Positions 10,403 through 22,515 are shown, counted from the first letter of the stretch. The stretch is 64,000 nucleotides of DNA from Rostrohypoxylon terebratum (GCA_022497145.1 MU385940.1:62001-126000), one strand, 5' to 3'. Made by a program: numbers and translations. The notes: a model not told the origin generated them from the letters alone.

Positions 10403-12925
10403 TCATTCGTGTACATTCTCGTACTCAATCCGAACACCTATATCTTTCATTGAGTTTAGGATTGTGGCACTTTCACTTTGCACAAATTTGTCAACTGCTT
10501 TCCCGGCCTGCACTAAGAGGTTCGCGGTGTGCTGTTTCGCGGGCTCGAAGAATATCCAGCCGACGACGAAACAAAGTTCCGTCTCTCGCTCCATGTATGC
10601 TGGGGTATATATCTGTCGGAGGAGAGGGTCGCAGTGCTTTCGAACGGCTCGCAAGAGCGACCAACATTGGCGATGCATCGCGATATACGGTATCGACATC
10701 TCGAGGGATTCTCCTTGCAGCGAGAACATGAGTCCCCTGATCAGCTGCTCCGGCGAAAGGTTTGCGTTCCCCGACCCCTTGCTGTTCTTCGCATTCTCCT
10801 TCGCCTTCTGCTTCCGCTTCTTAGGATCGACGAGTTGTTCCATCTCCAAGGTACCGTCCTCTTCCGTGCCATGAAGTTCCCACGTGCTAAGATCGATTAT
10901 TTCGGCGACGTGTTCCGGTTTCCAATCGAACTGTCCTGTCCCATGAAGGTAGCGACCTATGAACATACGAGAGACGGGCGCATGTTCTTTTATGCCTCGT
11001 GGTCCTGCTTGTGACTTTAGGCCCACCGAAGCTCGGCGCGTGTTAGTAAATACCGCCATAGTTGTGCCCATTTGGAGGCAGAAGTTCTTGATATATTGGC
11101 TTAGGCTTCTCGGCGCATCCCCAACGAAGAAAGATGAGTCACTCAGCAGCGATCTTACGATGTCCATATCATGCCAGGTTCTCGACACGAGCTTCTCGCT
11201 CTGTAGCGCATTATATAGATGCAACGAATAAGTGATCGAGCCCCACGCATTCGCGAGCGTGATACCGGCATCCCATATCTCCCAACGAAAGTGGAAAAGC
11301 ATCAGGCCACTGAGAACCGGGGACATTTTCAACAGGCTGTGACGTCCTAGTGACGCTGGAGGGGCCATGCCGACTTGCTGATATCCTTTGACCTTGACGT
11401 GGTATATGGGGTCATCCAGAATCCACTGTATCTTGCGTTGGTATTCTCGCAGAAAATTGTCGTTGCTGGCAGGCCAGTTGTCAATTTTCAAGTTTACGTG
11501 GAATTTAAAGTGTTCTTCAACCTCTCGATCGAAGGATATGAGGTTCTTTTGAAGTACTTTTTCAAAGCATTTCTCGGTGTCTTCACGAAGTATATAGTGA
11601 ATATCGAGGAAGATCTGGGCAGCAAAGACGGCATAGAGTGTGACTTCTCGTGTGTCGGCTAGCTCCCGGATTCCACGCAGTAGTTCGTCTTCGACTGGAT
11701 AACCCTTGACCCCGCGAATCACGGCCATAAGATCGGTAAAAACGGTCATGAGTAGAATACGGTCCTCCTGAAATTTCTCGTATCCAGTTTTGGAGGCCCG
11801 GTCGCTTCGAGGATCATAGTAACCGAACATGCCTTCCTTATACATAGGGAGGGACTGCGCTTCTATAACAGGGACAAATGCACTTAAGAGCCTGCAGATC
11901 AATAGGTAGGTTCCATCCGCATCGTCGTATGTGTCGTAGTTGAAATTGTCCGCCTCGTCGTCTTTGAAAAGATCTTCAGGGTTGTGTCCCTTCATCATCA
12001 TTATGACTAGATACCATTCATTTATGACTTTTAAAATCCCACCGTGATCCTTAAACATCGGTTCAACCTCTTGCACTAAAACTTATAATCAGTATTCACC
12101 TTACGTAGAAAGTTACGAGCTTAACCTACTGAGGTTCCTTGCTAAGTCGATCGCAGTATTAGTAGCAATAGCAGCAGCAGCAAGATCAAAGAATCCGTCT
12201 TTGTGGTTAGACCAGATCCATTGTATTCGAGCCCGGATCTTGTTGATATCATTGATCAACATTGTCAGAGCAATGAATAGATCTTCTTTAGCAGTAGCTT
12301 GCTCCGCTTCGTATGTGATTTTTTCGTCTGTTTGCGGTTTCGGCCTTTCAAAGTCCGGTGTATTGAGGAAGTCATCCGAAGGTTCGTAGACTTGTAAGGA
12401 GGAGAATCGGTTAACGAACTCGTCGGTGTCGGAGTTGTCGTTGGGGAGGGAAGAGCTATCAGGCTTCGCGCGCGGCTTTAAGACTTCGTAGACTTTTGCG
12501 AGGACATCGGCGAAGTATACATGGCTGGCATCTGATAGCTCATCTGGAGCGGTTCCTTTCTGGGCGAGCTTCTCACCAAAGCCTCTGCGAGCTGCGATCA
12601 CACGACGCAAGGTTGTCATGAAGGAGGTGGAGACGGACACATGACGTTTAGATGCCACGAACTCGGCCAAAGGCACGAACTCTTTGATCTTAACGACGTA
12701 TTTTCTCAGGTTTGGCGTTGATGATTTCGTAGTGGACTGTTTCTTTTTGGCTTCGGCTCTCGCCTTACCTTTCAGCCGGGTGGACGGCACGTGGGTAGTA
12801 GGGCCATAGCTTAGTAGATCAGATGGGTAACCGCAGGATTTGGCGGTGGAAGCAAGCCAAGCAGCAATGCTATCAGTATCTTTCTTATACTGCTGGTATG
12901 TACTGACCAGTTCCAGAGGAAGCAT
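10403..12925 (-). CDS. DUF6604 domain protein
   Basis: Two exons (12925-12130 and 12075-10403; 54-bp intron) join as NLMQEVEP and give 822 residues. The N-terminus has the fungal DUF6604 signature: a start at LELVSTYQQYKKDTD, then AAWLASTA and a Lys-rich linker. The rest is a long, mostly helical region without catalytic motifs or transmembrane segments. A basic stretch (KKRKQKAKENAKN) lies in the C-terminal third and could be a nuclear localisation signal. DUF6604 proteins are widespread in Pezizomycotina and have no established biochemical role. The family assignment is from recall of the N-terminal pattern. Confidence 0.8.
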
Positions 12926-14076
12926 CTTGTACTATGCTGGCACCAGCACTAGCAATAGCTCTATCGCCAATGGATACTAGACCTAGTATTATCTTAGTAC
13001 TAGGTATTGTCAAATTTGAAAGTGCTGTATACATGGTTGATGATGAAGGGAGGAATGACTTACTCAGAAAGAACTTTGTTATTCCTTTTGTAGGATGATG
13101 GGAGGGTGTTTGAGTGTTTGAGTGTTTTGGGACTTTGGGTAGTTATCCTTGATAAGGCGGCCGCATGTGAAGATGCATCTATACTATGCTTGTATAATAC
13201 ATACATATGTCATAGTAGGTACTCCCAGGTATGCATGTATGTCGTTACGACCATCACGCTGCTTACATCAATGACAGTCGTTCAGTAAGAAAGTACTAGG
13301 TAAGGAGAAAGGAATTAGAGAGGATGAAAAGATGTTGTATTGTTTTAGAATCGTAGAAACCACTTTTGTGGATCGAAGCTATTTAAACCCTATGAGGTGC
13401 AGGTAGCACCTTCTTCTCTAAACTCCCATCATAAGGTGGAAAAATGGAAAATACTACTAGGTAGCTATTATGGATGAAGGTAGGGCGGAACCTCCTATGC
13501 TAACTTTTGTGCAACTACCTAGGCCCATTCTGAAGAAAAAAGCTAAAGAAGCTAAAGAAGACCATACTCGCCCGCTTGGAGAACCTTCAAGTTTCAACGT
13601 TGCCTGGATATCCCTGACTAATAGCCAAACTATATTGACGTAAGCTAAATTACATGCGCAAACTATCTTATTACCTAGTATTACTATGACATTATAGAGA
13701 ACCGCCGTACCTTGGTCTTAATAAGCACGCAATGGAGTTATTACTACCTATCCGTTAATCCCATGCTGCAATTGTGCTTACCGTCGTCTTATATCAAAGT
13801 TCTTCATTCTCAACAACGTTCTTTCATCGTACTTTCTTAGTGGTAAATGTACATTGTAGGTACCGATAAATTGCGCCATACTTAAAAATACAAGGGTATT
13901 ATGGGTATTATGGGTATTTACCCCACCAAATCCAACTGATCCAGTGATCCCCAACTGATCCTGATTCCCAATACGTCAGCGGACACTACCTAGTAGTAAG
14001 TCTTTCCTCCGCCGTTGTCGCTGTTGTCGCTGTTATTCCTGCGAACATAAAACCTAATTGATTTCGCAAAAAAGGT
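12926..14076. other. Divergent intergenic region
   Basis: This lies between the DUF6604 gene (-) and GTP cyclohydrolase II (+). It has AT-rich stretches and a GGGTATTAT triplicate near 13890-13920. No coding exon or RNA gene is evident. Confidence 0.6.
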
Positions 14077-15388
14077 ATGCCTGTCCCAGGTAAATCTCAA
14101 TCATCCTCGGGAGGTTCTTGGGAACCATTGGATCAGAAGAAACATGACGGGCACGAGGAAATTGTAGACCTTCCATCTTTCTATTCCCCGCAATCTCGGC
14201 CGGTCCGGGAAAATGAAAGCTCTCTCGCGACAAGATTGGATCGCGATGAGTTATCCCTCTTGTCAGCCGCGCATCTACCCGCTTCCTCGCCCTCAACCCC
14301 TTCGACTTCCAAAAATGATGCCAATCAACCACCGCCGCCGCCATCGCTTCTCTCTCCCGCCTTCTCACCTCCTGCTACCCCCGGTACCGCGACGCCCACT
14401 CCCCTAGCAGAGCGACAGCCTCGTGGCGTCCCTGTAGACTCCTCCGTCCCGTCCGGTGGCTGTGGCACTAAACGACCTAAATTACTCGAAACCTTACCCG
14501 AGGTCCAATGCATTGTACGCGCTCGCATTCCCACCGTCTCCGGAACGGAGATGTTCTTACATTTATACACCAACAATGTCGATAACAAAGAGCATCTTGC
14601 GATTGTTTTCGGACCTCACATTAGAAGCAAGTCACTCGATGCGCCGAGGGAAGGAGAGACGGAGATGGATCGAATGGTGAGGGGCGCGTACACTGGTCGT
14701 CTTTACCCCGGACGGACGAAGAGTGGAATGGCGGCTGGTACATCGTCTAGTTCGGCCGAACCGGCAGCGGTTCCTAACGCCCCCCCGCTTGTGCGAATAC
14801 ATTCGGAATGCTACACCGGCGAGACGGCATGGTCCGCGCGATGTGATTGCGGAGAACAGTTAGACGAGGCGGCACGTCTCATGTCGCTGCCTAGCGCCGT
14901 GAACGGGGGCATCGTAATCTATCTGCGACAAGAAGGTCGCGGTATCGGCCTCGGCGAGAAGCTCAAGGCATATAACTTACAAGACCTAGGCTCCGACACG
15001 GTCGAAGCGAACTTGTTGCTGCGACACCCGGCGGACGCGCGAAGTTACGGGCTTGCCACGGCGATGCTTCTCGATCTAGGACAGACGGAGATCCGGTTGC
15101 TGACAAACAATCCGGACAAAATTAGGGCGGTCGAGGGACCGAATAGAGAAGTGAGGGTGACAGAGCGCGTGGCTATGGTGCCGCTGAGTTGGAAGGGTAA
15201 AGGAGGTTTTAGGAGTCGGGAGGTGGAGGGGTACCTGAAGACTAAAGTGAGTTCCGATTTGATTTTGTCGAGATCCGCACGATTCCATGACGTACATGGC
15301 GACATTTTGGAATATAATATAACTAACTATTTGATTATAGATCGAAAAGATGGGGCACATGCTGGATATGGGGGGTTTGCCGCCTTAA
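14077..15388 (+). CDS. RIB1: GTP cyclohydrolase II
   Basis: Two exons (14077-15246 and 15341-15388; 94-bp intron with an ACTAAC branch site) encode 405 residues. The enzyme opens GTP to 2,5-diamino-6-ribosylamino-4(3H)-pyrimidinone 5'-phosphate, formate and pyrophosphate, the first step of riboflavin synthesis. The catalytic zinc site is C-x10-C-x-C in ECYTGETAWSARCDC, followed by RQEGRGIGLGEKLKAY and the LTNNPDK loop. The 16-codon last exon restores the conserved C-terminus after YLKTK (IEKMGHM). The first ~130 residues are Pro/Ser-rich and disordered, as in other filamentous fungal orthologues. Confidence 0.95.
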
Positions 15389-16580
15389 TGAATATAAAAG
15401 TACAATACATATGGGCATTAGATATCAGAGGTATTAAAAACGTGTACCTAGTTGAGTATATATGAAGGGCGTGATATCTAGGTACACATACTTGGCACAC
15501 ACCCCATGGTGATACATAGAGGTGTATTTAGATTCCCGACGTCTTGTGAGACATTGATATATATAGGTACCACCTACCTACCTGATAGGTACTCTATCGG
15601 TAGCTATAAATAGAACTAAATCGAGGTCTAGTACTCCTACCACTGCCTGCCAGCAATTATGTTGACGATACTTTCTGAGCGGAGTATCCATTAGCAAACA
15701 CCTCGGGGCCTAGGTCTGTATAATTGAATACTACCGAGATAATTGGAATATATTTGGAGGTACAATACATATGTCATACATTAGTAGGTATCCGCCTATC
15801 CCTTCTACGACTAGTAAAAGTAAATGAAGTAGGTACCTAATTAATACAGCATATTAAGGTCCACTACAGTGCTGGATGTGAGGATGTGCGCCTGCCCAAC
15901 CTCTTAGAATGACATCCGTCATGATACGGCTAACATGGTAAGGAGGTTCTGTTGGACCTGGCAGTCGGGACTTTATCAAAGTTTATCTATTGGACCCGTC
16001 GAGGTCTTCCGTTTGTAGAGGACCTTGGTCCTCCAGGGCTCTTCACCCCGCCTGGTGCAGCGGTATTGTACCTGGATATGCACCTAGTTGGAGCTGTTGG
16101 AGGTAATTAGCTAGTGTAGTAGCGGAAGCTGCCCCACATCAACCCCTACTACGTACTATGTCGTAGCTCCCTACAAATTAATATCTGCCAAGACATTTTC
16201 TAGGTGTGTTAACGCGTCTTCCCCGTTGGAGATCTTCAGTCTGAACTTTTACATTCACTTCTACATTCACATTCACATTCCATTCACATTCACAATTACT
16301 TTTGCCTTCGTGAATTGTGAATTCCCATAAAACCAATCCACAGAAATCCATGAACCCGCTTTACTATATTTCCTCTTTCACTACTCAATCCTCCCTATTA
16401 GGGGTAAGAGATATCAAACACTACTTTACATGACGAAGCTATATTCATGAGCACTGCAGCTTTTTGACCATACTTTCCCAGACCAGCCTTAAGGTCTTAC
16501 ATTCACATCTATCTTCCTCTTCCCCCTCTTCCCCCTCTTCCCCTCCACACTTAATTCCCGTATGAAAAACATACGCCACT
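15389..16580. other. Intergenic with CATTCA and CCCTCTT repeats
   Basis: No gene is seen. The region has CCTAGGTA-type words (15560-15590, 15830), a CATTCA/CACATT repeat at about 16252-16300, and a CCCCTCTT pyrimidine tract at about 16514-16553 just before the start of the coilin-like gene. Such pyrimidine tracts are common in fungal promoters. Confidence 0.55.
16514..16553 (+). promoter_or_regulatory. Pyrimidine-rich tract upstream of coilin-like gene
   Basis: A CT-only run with three CCCTCTT units ends about 28 bp before the ATG at 16581. CT boxes near transcription starts are typical of filamentous fungal core promoters; the role here is inferred from position only. Confidence 0.4.
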
Positions 16581-19500
16581 ATGACCGAGAAGGATATGCG
16601 TCTGCGCCTTGTGGTGCGTAGAGATGAATTCCCCGAAGTACGACTAATTTGGAACGTGTCTCTCGAGAGCGACCCGACGATCTCGAAGCTGCTCGAGAAG
16701 GTCAACGAGACCATCCCCTTGGAGATTGAGCAGAAAGGCCTTGAAAACTATGTAGTCGAACTACACGACGATGATGGTACGAGCTTTGAATGCCTGCACT
16801 TCCAAACTGTACGATCCGTCCTCAAGCCTGATGACCGAGTTTTTATCCGAGCTCTCGACCGAGACGACAACAAGCAACGCCGAATCAGCGGTCGATATAG
16901 GATATCTTCTGATGGTAGACACTTGATCGACGGCATCCCTTTTGGACGTCGCCGCCTCAAAGTGTCCGGCGGTCGACCCTCCGTTGCTCCCCCTCCGCGA
17001 AAGCGTGCTAGACTAGCGTATAATCAGGAAGACCTAGACCAAGACGAAGACGAAGACGAAGATGAAGACGACGACGACTTCCTAGGAGATAAAGAAGACA
17101 CACCTATGCTCCTTCTCACCAACGGCGAACAAGATGGTGATATGGCAGACTCTTCAATCGTCAGAATCAACGCAGACTTTGATGACGCTGACGCCGATGC
17201 TGATGCCGAGGATGGCGGTCTTGACAGTGAAGTGGAGATGGATGATACACACAACCGGCCAGAGCCCGATGATTCCGAACGGGACCAATCGGAATCGCCA
17301 AGTGATGAAGATATGGAAGATGAAGAACTCGACGACGAAGATCTCGAAGATGAACTTCAAGATCTGATGAAAGATAATGCCGATTATGCAGAAGAAGAGG
17401 ACCTGGAAGAGCGAGATGGGCAAGGCGAGGAGCCGGAGGCAGAATCGTCTGACTTGGAAACTTCAGATGCAGTACACGCGAACAAGATATCCGCATTGCG
17501 AGCCGCGTTTCCCTCAGCGCCGGCAGCACTCTGCGAAAAGCTTCTCAGTAGCTGTAATGGTGAATTAAAAACAGCATATAACGGCCTTGTGGACATCTAT
17601 GAGCCAAAGCTATCAAAATCTGCAACCTTCAAATGGCGTCCTTCAAGAGAACAAGCCTCATCAAATACAAGTACTTCGCGAGGCGGCGCACCACTAGATG
17701 CTACGTCTAGCCAGTCTACGAAGCCAAACCATAGCGCGATCAATGATGATGAAGATGACTGGGAATCGACCGAAGAGGAAGAAGAAGAAGAAGAAGAACA
17801 AGTTCCCGATTTTGTACGGCAATTCGACCACCGCGGCCTTCCACCTGGTTCAATTACTTCGGGCAAGGGACTAGCACAGATGGCTGCAGTATCCAGCTCG
17901 CATAAGAACAATAAAACCAACGGCGAAAGCGAAACGACATCTGCCACCTTAAACGAAAGTAAGGCTACCCCCGAAAAAACGATAGACGAAGACGACACTT
18001 CGAGCGACGATGCAAGCTCTGATTCTGAAGACGGTGATTCCGAATCTGAGAGTGATGATCATTCCGAGGATGATGAAGGTTCATCAGACGAGAATAGTAG
18101 TGAAAGTGGCGATAGCCATGATAGCGAGGACGACAGCGATGACAATAGTGTCGATCTCGAAGATCGCGATTCTCCCGTATCTGACGAAGATGTGTCGTCC
18201 GCGTCGAATTCTGGTTCTGATAACCCAAGCGAAAACGATAGCGAAAACGATAGCGATGAGGACAGCGAGGATAGCGAGGACAGTGAGGACAATGATAGTG
18301 GCCCGGAAGAATCATCTACGAAACTCCCGCTCTCTACTGATCAAGGTAGCTCTGCCGAAGACGATTCAAGCCAAGACACTTCGAGTAATGAGTCTTCAAG
18401 CGAAAGCGAAACATCTTCCTCCGATGACAATTCGGAAGCTGAATCAAGCTCGGAATCCGAAAGTGAGCAGGCGAAGAAAGATTCGCCTCCGAGTCACAAA
18501 GAGATAGGGAAAACCAAAATCACAAAAGAATTACCTAAAAGCGCGCAACAGTCTCAACTGCCCCCACCAAAAACGAACCAGACTGCCCCTGCGCAAGCTG
18601 GGTCAGTACCAGTACCTCCAGGAGCCGGCAAGGAGGCCACGAGGAAGCGAAATGCTCGTCGTCGGGCTGCACGGAAGGCTAAGAAGCAAGCACAACAAGC
18701 TCAACAAGCTGCATCTACGGCAGACTCGCCGTCCATAAGCAAGGAAAGCAAACCTCCTACCCCTGCTCTCGATGAAAAGGCCCTTTTTGAAGCCAAGAGA
18801 CAGGAACTATTAAACGCAATTGCTAATGGTGGGGTGGAAGTTGACCCCCCTAGCCAGTCAACAAATCCACCAAAAAATTCAAATTTTGCGAAAAGAAAGC
18901 GTCAAGAGCAGGACGGTCTTGATCAGCAAGTTACTCAAGAAGCTACTGCTGACAGGACGCCCGCAAGTGTAGATAACCAGTCCTCGGTTTCAGCCCAGAA
19001 AAAGCGTCGGATCGATGTCGCTGCCGGCCGAAGAATGCTCTTTGGCGCACTAGGTCTCCGCAATCCTCAAAGTAAAGAAGACGAGGAGAAGCTACGAGCA
19101 AATCTCATGAAAGATGTTCGACCTCTTAAAAATCCGAGACTCAAAGAAGACCAAATCAACGCACAACAGACGGGCGAGGGAGAGTCGACAGAAGCAGATC
19201 CTGATGCCTGGAAAAATAAAATCATCTATCGAGCTGTGGAGTGTTGTCAAGAAGAGGTAGTTCTTAGTGAACCTCCTTTCCCGTTTGTTCAGAGATGGGA
19301 TCCTCAACAGCAAGGCTACTGGTCCCAGAAGAAAAATAAGCGTGGGGGCCAAAGCAAGCGAGCTCAACGTAACGAGGCACATTTCTACCAAGATAGTCGG
19401 TCCAGTAAAAAGCGGAAGCACGATGAATCTGCTATGTGGGATGAAGAGGGATATGATGATACATTTAACAGTATTGATGACACTACTAATGCTGATCTCG

Positions 19501-21392
19501 AGCTCAACTACGATGATCCTGAGGACGATCAAAATGGCGGGACGAACGGGCCTACTAATGATGCAAGCCAGTTCACTGATATGGATGATCTCCCATCTTT
19601 ACCATCCGACTTGTCAACGCTCCCCGATCTACGCCCCGGGGAAGTCAAAACTGGCATGGTGATTACATGGCAACAGTGGTCATGCTCATCAGCCACCGGC
19701 TGGCAACCGCAGCTTTCTAACGTGACCGGCGTTGTAGTTAGAATTGACGATGACGCTACCGGCGTTGAAGTCTGCCTGGCTAAACGCGACCGGTATCTGG
19801 ATAGAAATGAGAAGAAGTATGATCACGATGGTCGGCGAATCTACGATAGATTCGAAGCACCGGATTTGGACGATGAGGAGGAAGAAGAGGAAGACGAAGG
19901 TTTTCGGACTATGGGCTTTGCCGAAATGCAACAACCTAAAATTCTCCAACAACCGTTACCCGCCATGACACCTGGCGAGGATCTTAGCAAGCACGTTGAC
20001 AGACTCCCAGTTGGGAATCCAGTTCCACCAAAATCACCTACGGCCGCCGAAGATACGCAGCTCGACGCGCCAAAGCAACCTGATTCGGCAGAACTAGCAA
20101 AAAACAGTGCCCCTGCTACCGAGAATCCGGAGACTTCTCAACAGGAACAGCAACAGCAGGCTAGCGATGGGTCGGAGTTGGGTCAATCTGGGACCAGTAG
20201 CCCTTCCCGACAGCTACATGAGAGCACCAGTCAAGCCATCGGTGAAATATCTCGCGATCGTTCTACCCAAGACCCTTCTAGTGTCGCAGACACAGGTCTG
20301 AACGTTACGTCGGACAAGTCTAATTCTAATATGTTAGGATCGGGCATACCTAGCGTTCGACAATCGTCAGCTCCGTTATTTGACAGCCACGAGAGCGAGG
20401 TTCTCATCGGAACGCCTAAGAGAATCAAGTCAAAAGCCGTTATCCCTCATTCATCAGCGAGCAGTGGGCGTAGTGGGCGACAACCGGATTACTCGATGGA
20501 CACCAATGAAACGCAGCCTGATTCGCTCAGAATTACAGATGATGGTGTCTCTGCTGCGGCCAATTCCGAGGGTCCTCGTGGCCCGGAATCTGATGAGGAC
20601 GTGTCGACCCCTACGCCCAAACCCAACCACCAGGGCGAACCAATCAACCTCAAGAAAGAGGGAGCTGCAAAAAATGGACCACCATCATCGCCAGAAAATC
20701 CATCGACCCCCAGCTCGCTATCTTCTATCAATACAGTTTGGAACACAGCCCGTTCAGCACTCTCTGCGCGAAATACTCAAACTCCCTTTTCTCAGTCGCA
20801 GTCGCAGTCGCAGTCTCAACCAATCGCTTCCCAAGCCTCGGAAAAAGCCCGTGCTCGGAAAGACCAAGAGTATGAGGAAGCGATGCGGAAGTTGGATGAT
20901 TTCTCAGACGATCTGGACAGCGTGTCAAGGATTCCCGATAGTTTTAAACGGAGCAGTCAGGTATCAGGTCCCAATAGTAAACTACGCTCGAAGTCACCTC
21001 AGATAAAAATCTCTCCGCCCCCAACAAGAAAACGAAGATCAACCAGACCACCTGTTCAATTCACACTCCCTCCTGGGACACAGGTGGTCGACATATCGTC
21101 TGATTCGGAGCCTGCTTACACGGAGAATTACGCGGATGACGAGGTAGACGGAACGTATTCCCCCGAGCCGGACAGTTTTCCCAGAGGGAATGGTTGGGTG
21201 AATAAGAGAGTGGAAACGATGGGTCGCAAACCGAGGAACATGTCAGCGCCCGTCGGATCTCAGGTCGGATCTCAGCCGACCAAGAAGGAAAGGATTTTGT
21301 CGTCGTCGCAAAGCTACCAACCGTCATTACCTATGTCCTCGATCTCCAATCCCAGCCGGCTTAAGTCTCGGAAGACAAGCTCAAGATTCTAG
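16581..21392 (+). CDS. Coilin-like nuclear protein (N-terminal UBL-like and C-terminal Tudor-like domains)
   Basis: A single uninterrupted exon encodes 1603 residues. Residues 1-95 (MRLRLVVRRDEFPEVRLIW...) resemble the coilin N-terminal ubiquitin-like domain. They are followed by a basic motif (PPPRKRARLAY) and very long acidic and serine tracts (about 150-640) typical of nucleolar or Cajal-body scaffolds. A Lys/Arg-rich helix follows (RKRNARRRAARKAKKQ). A Tudor-like module occupies about residues 1015-1115 (GMVITWQQWS..., GVVVRIDDD, VCLAKRDRYLD) and ends in FAEMQQPKI, as the coilin Tudor domain does. The C-terminus is disordered and Ser-rich. It is inferred to act in the nucleus in snRNP assembly. 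A fungal DUF7357-type protein is the neutral label. Confidence 0.72.
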   Translation: MTEKDMRLRLVVRRDEFPEVRLIWNVSLESDPTISKLLEKVNETIPLEIEQKGLENYVVELHDDDGTSFECLHFQTVRSVLKPDDRVFIRALDRDDNKQRRISGRYRISSDGRHLIDGIPFGRRRLKVSGGRPSVAPPPRKRARLAYNQEDLDQDEDEDEDEDDDDFLGDKEDTPMLLLTNGEQDGDMADSSIVRINADFDDADADADAEDGGLDSEVEMDDTHNRPEPDDSERDQSESPSDEDMEDEELDDEDLEDELQDLMKDNADYAEEEDLEERDGQGEEPEAESSDLETSDAVHANKISALRAAFPSAPAALCEKLLSSCNGELKTAYNGLVDIYEPKLSKSATFKWRPSREQASSNTSTSRGGAPLDATSSQSTKPNHSAINDDEDDWESTEEEEEEEEEQVPDFVRQFDHRGLPPGSITSGKGLAQMAAVSSSHKNNKTNGESETTSATLNESKATPEKTIDEDDTSSDDASSDSEDGDSESESDDHSEDDEGSSDENSSESGDSHDSEDDSDDNSVDLEDRDSPVSDEDVSSASNSGSDNPSENDSENDSDEDSEDSEDSEDNDSGPEESSTKLPLSTDQGSSAEDDSSQDTSSNESSSESETSSSDDNSEAESSSESESEQAKKDSPPSHKEIGKTKITKELPKSAQQSQLPPPKTNQTAPAQAGSVPVPPGAGKEATRKRNARRRAARKAKKQAQQAQQAASTADSPSISKESKPPTPALDEKALFEAKRQELLNAIANGGVEVDPPSQSTNPPKNSNFAKRKRQEQDGLDQQVTQEATADRTPASVDNQSSVSAQKKRRIDVAAGRRMLFGALGLRNPQSKEDEEKLRANLMKDVRPLKNPRLKEDQINAQQTGEGESTEADPDAWKNKIIYRAVECCQEEVVLSEPPFPFVQRWDPQQQGYWSQKKNKRGGQSKRAQRNEAHFYQDSRSSKKRKHDESAMWDEEGYDDTFNSIDDTTNADLELNYDDPEDDQNGGTNGPTNDASQFTDMDDLPSLPSDLSTLPDLRPGEVKTGMVITWQQWSCSSATGWQPQLSNVTGVVVRIDDDATGVEVCLAKRDRYLDRNEKKYDHDGRRIYDRFEAPDLDDEEEEEEDEGFRTMGFAEMQQPKILQQPLPAMTPGEDLSKHVDRLPVGNPVPPKSPTAAEDTQLDAPKQPDSAELAKNSAPATENPETSQQEQQQQASDGSELGQSGTSSPSRQLHESTSQAIGEISRDRSTQDPSSVADTGLNVTSDKSNSNMLGSGIPSVRQSSAPLFDSHESEVLIGTPKRIKSKAVIPHSSASSGRSGRQPDYSMDTNETQPDSLRITDDGVSAAANSEGPRGPESDEDVSTPTPKPNHQGEPINLKKEGAAKNGPPSSPENPSTPSSLSSINTVWNTARSALSARNTQTPFSQSQSQSQSQPIASQASEKARARKDQEYEEAMRKLDDFSDDLDSVSRIPDSFKRSSQVSGPNSKLRSKSPQIKISPPPTRKRRSTRPPVQFTLPPGTQVVDISSDSEPAYTENYADDEVDGTYSPEPDSFPRGNGWVNKRVETMGRKPRNMSAPVGSQVGSQPTKKERILSSSQSYQPSLPMSSISNPSRLKSRKTSSRF

Positions 21393-22069
21393 TTGATAAT
21401 ACTTGGGAAGGATGATTCTGAGTAAAGCCCAGTGGACACTACTGCTGTAGTATTACTTGTATTTTAGATTTGAGGCATGATCTTGGGCGTTCGTTTGGGC
21501 ATCCATTACATTACTAAAAAGGTGAAGAGAAGTGGGATGACGAACAACAGTCGGCATTTTTTTGGAGGGGGAGAGAGACCGAGAAGGCGTTCACAGGAAT
21601 GAGCACGGCTTGTATTATAGCATGCAGTCTATGTACCCCTTAACACAGGAAGGCTTTAGTGAGTTAATTAGGCAGCTGGCCGAGCCACCGGCTGAGTAAA
21701 TGAAGATAATATTATTGGCATTGAGGATGATCCCTAGTATGGTGAGTCTTATGCCCCTACTAAGCTGTATATCTGCGGTCAACCCAGGACAAACCTGGAT
21801 GAGACTTGGCCATGAGTAACGTATGGGATCATTTGAGGTTGATGAATGGATTGTATATATGGCGCAAAGCAAGGCCTGACGTCAGTAACCCAATGCTTGG
21901 GAATAAACCGATCTCTAATCGATGGTAGCGTAGACAAGAAATGCGTTTGTATGTACAATAACCTTCTATTCTTCTTTGTCTTGCGTTGTTCTTCTCGTCC
22001 TTTGTGCACACAATTCGCAAACAGCACAGTCGGTTCGTCTTCGTCTCTTGATTCTTTTCTCCTTAGTCC
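21393..22069. other. Convergent intergenic region
   Basis: This is the 3' flank of the coilin-like gene and of the NDUFB7 gene. No coding exon is evident. Confidence 0.6.
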
Positions 22070-22515
22070 TTAGTTACTCCGTGCACCGTTCTTGGCTTCC
22101 CGCAGCTCTTCCATGCGGGCCACGCGCTTCTTGAACTCGACGTACTGGCACTTCTCGTAGCTATGTCGCTCATCCTACTCGCGGGGTGGTCCGTTGTTAG
22201 CATTCTTTCCTGCTCGCGCGGTTGGAGGGAGGAAGAGAGGGAAGAGAGGAAAGAGAGGAAAGGGGACACACCTCGCACTTCCACGGTAGGTAGTAGGTCT
22301 CGAATCGACATCTGTTCAAGGGGATGAGCAGGTTCGCGCAGCTGTCTCGGTAGGCTAGGGGCAGTTTGGCGTCTCGCATCTCCTCCCGCGTGGCTTCTGG
22401 ACCAATGGGTTGACTCGGATTAGCAATTGAAGGCGAGAGAATGAACGCGCGGGACGGATGGGCGGAGGTCACACATACTTGGGGGAGCCTCGGAGGAGCC
22501 GGTTAAGAGACCCAT
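22070..22515 (-). CDS. NADH:ubiquinone oxidoreductase (complex I) subunit B18 / NDUFB7
   Basis: Three small exons (22515-22479, 22396-22272, 22174-22070; introns 82 and 97 bp) encode 88 residues. The spliced protein carries the family signature REEM...PLAYRDSCANLLIPLNRCR. It has a twin CX9C motif: Cys-ANLLIPLNR-Cys, then Cys-EDERHSYEK-Cys across the second junction. The length and the conserved KKRVARMEEL end match accessory subunit B18. Twin-CX9C proteins are imported into the mitochondrial intermembrane space by the Mia40 disulfide relay. The 37-nt first exon explains why no single long frame is present. Confidence 0.93.

Noticed and set aside
17024..18315. Antisense Ser-rich and His/Arg-rich frames opposite the acidic region of the coilin-like gene
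   Set aside because: Repetitive GAA/GAT/AGC codons leave all frames open; no independent support.
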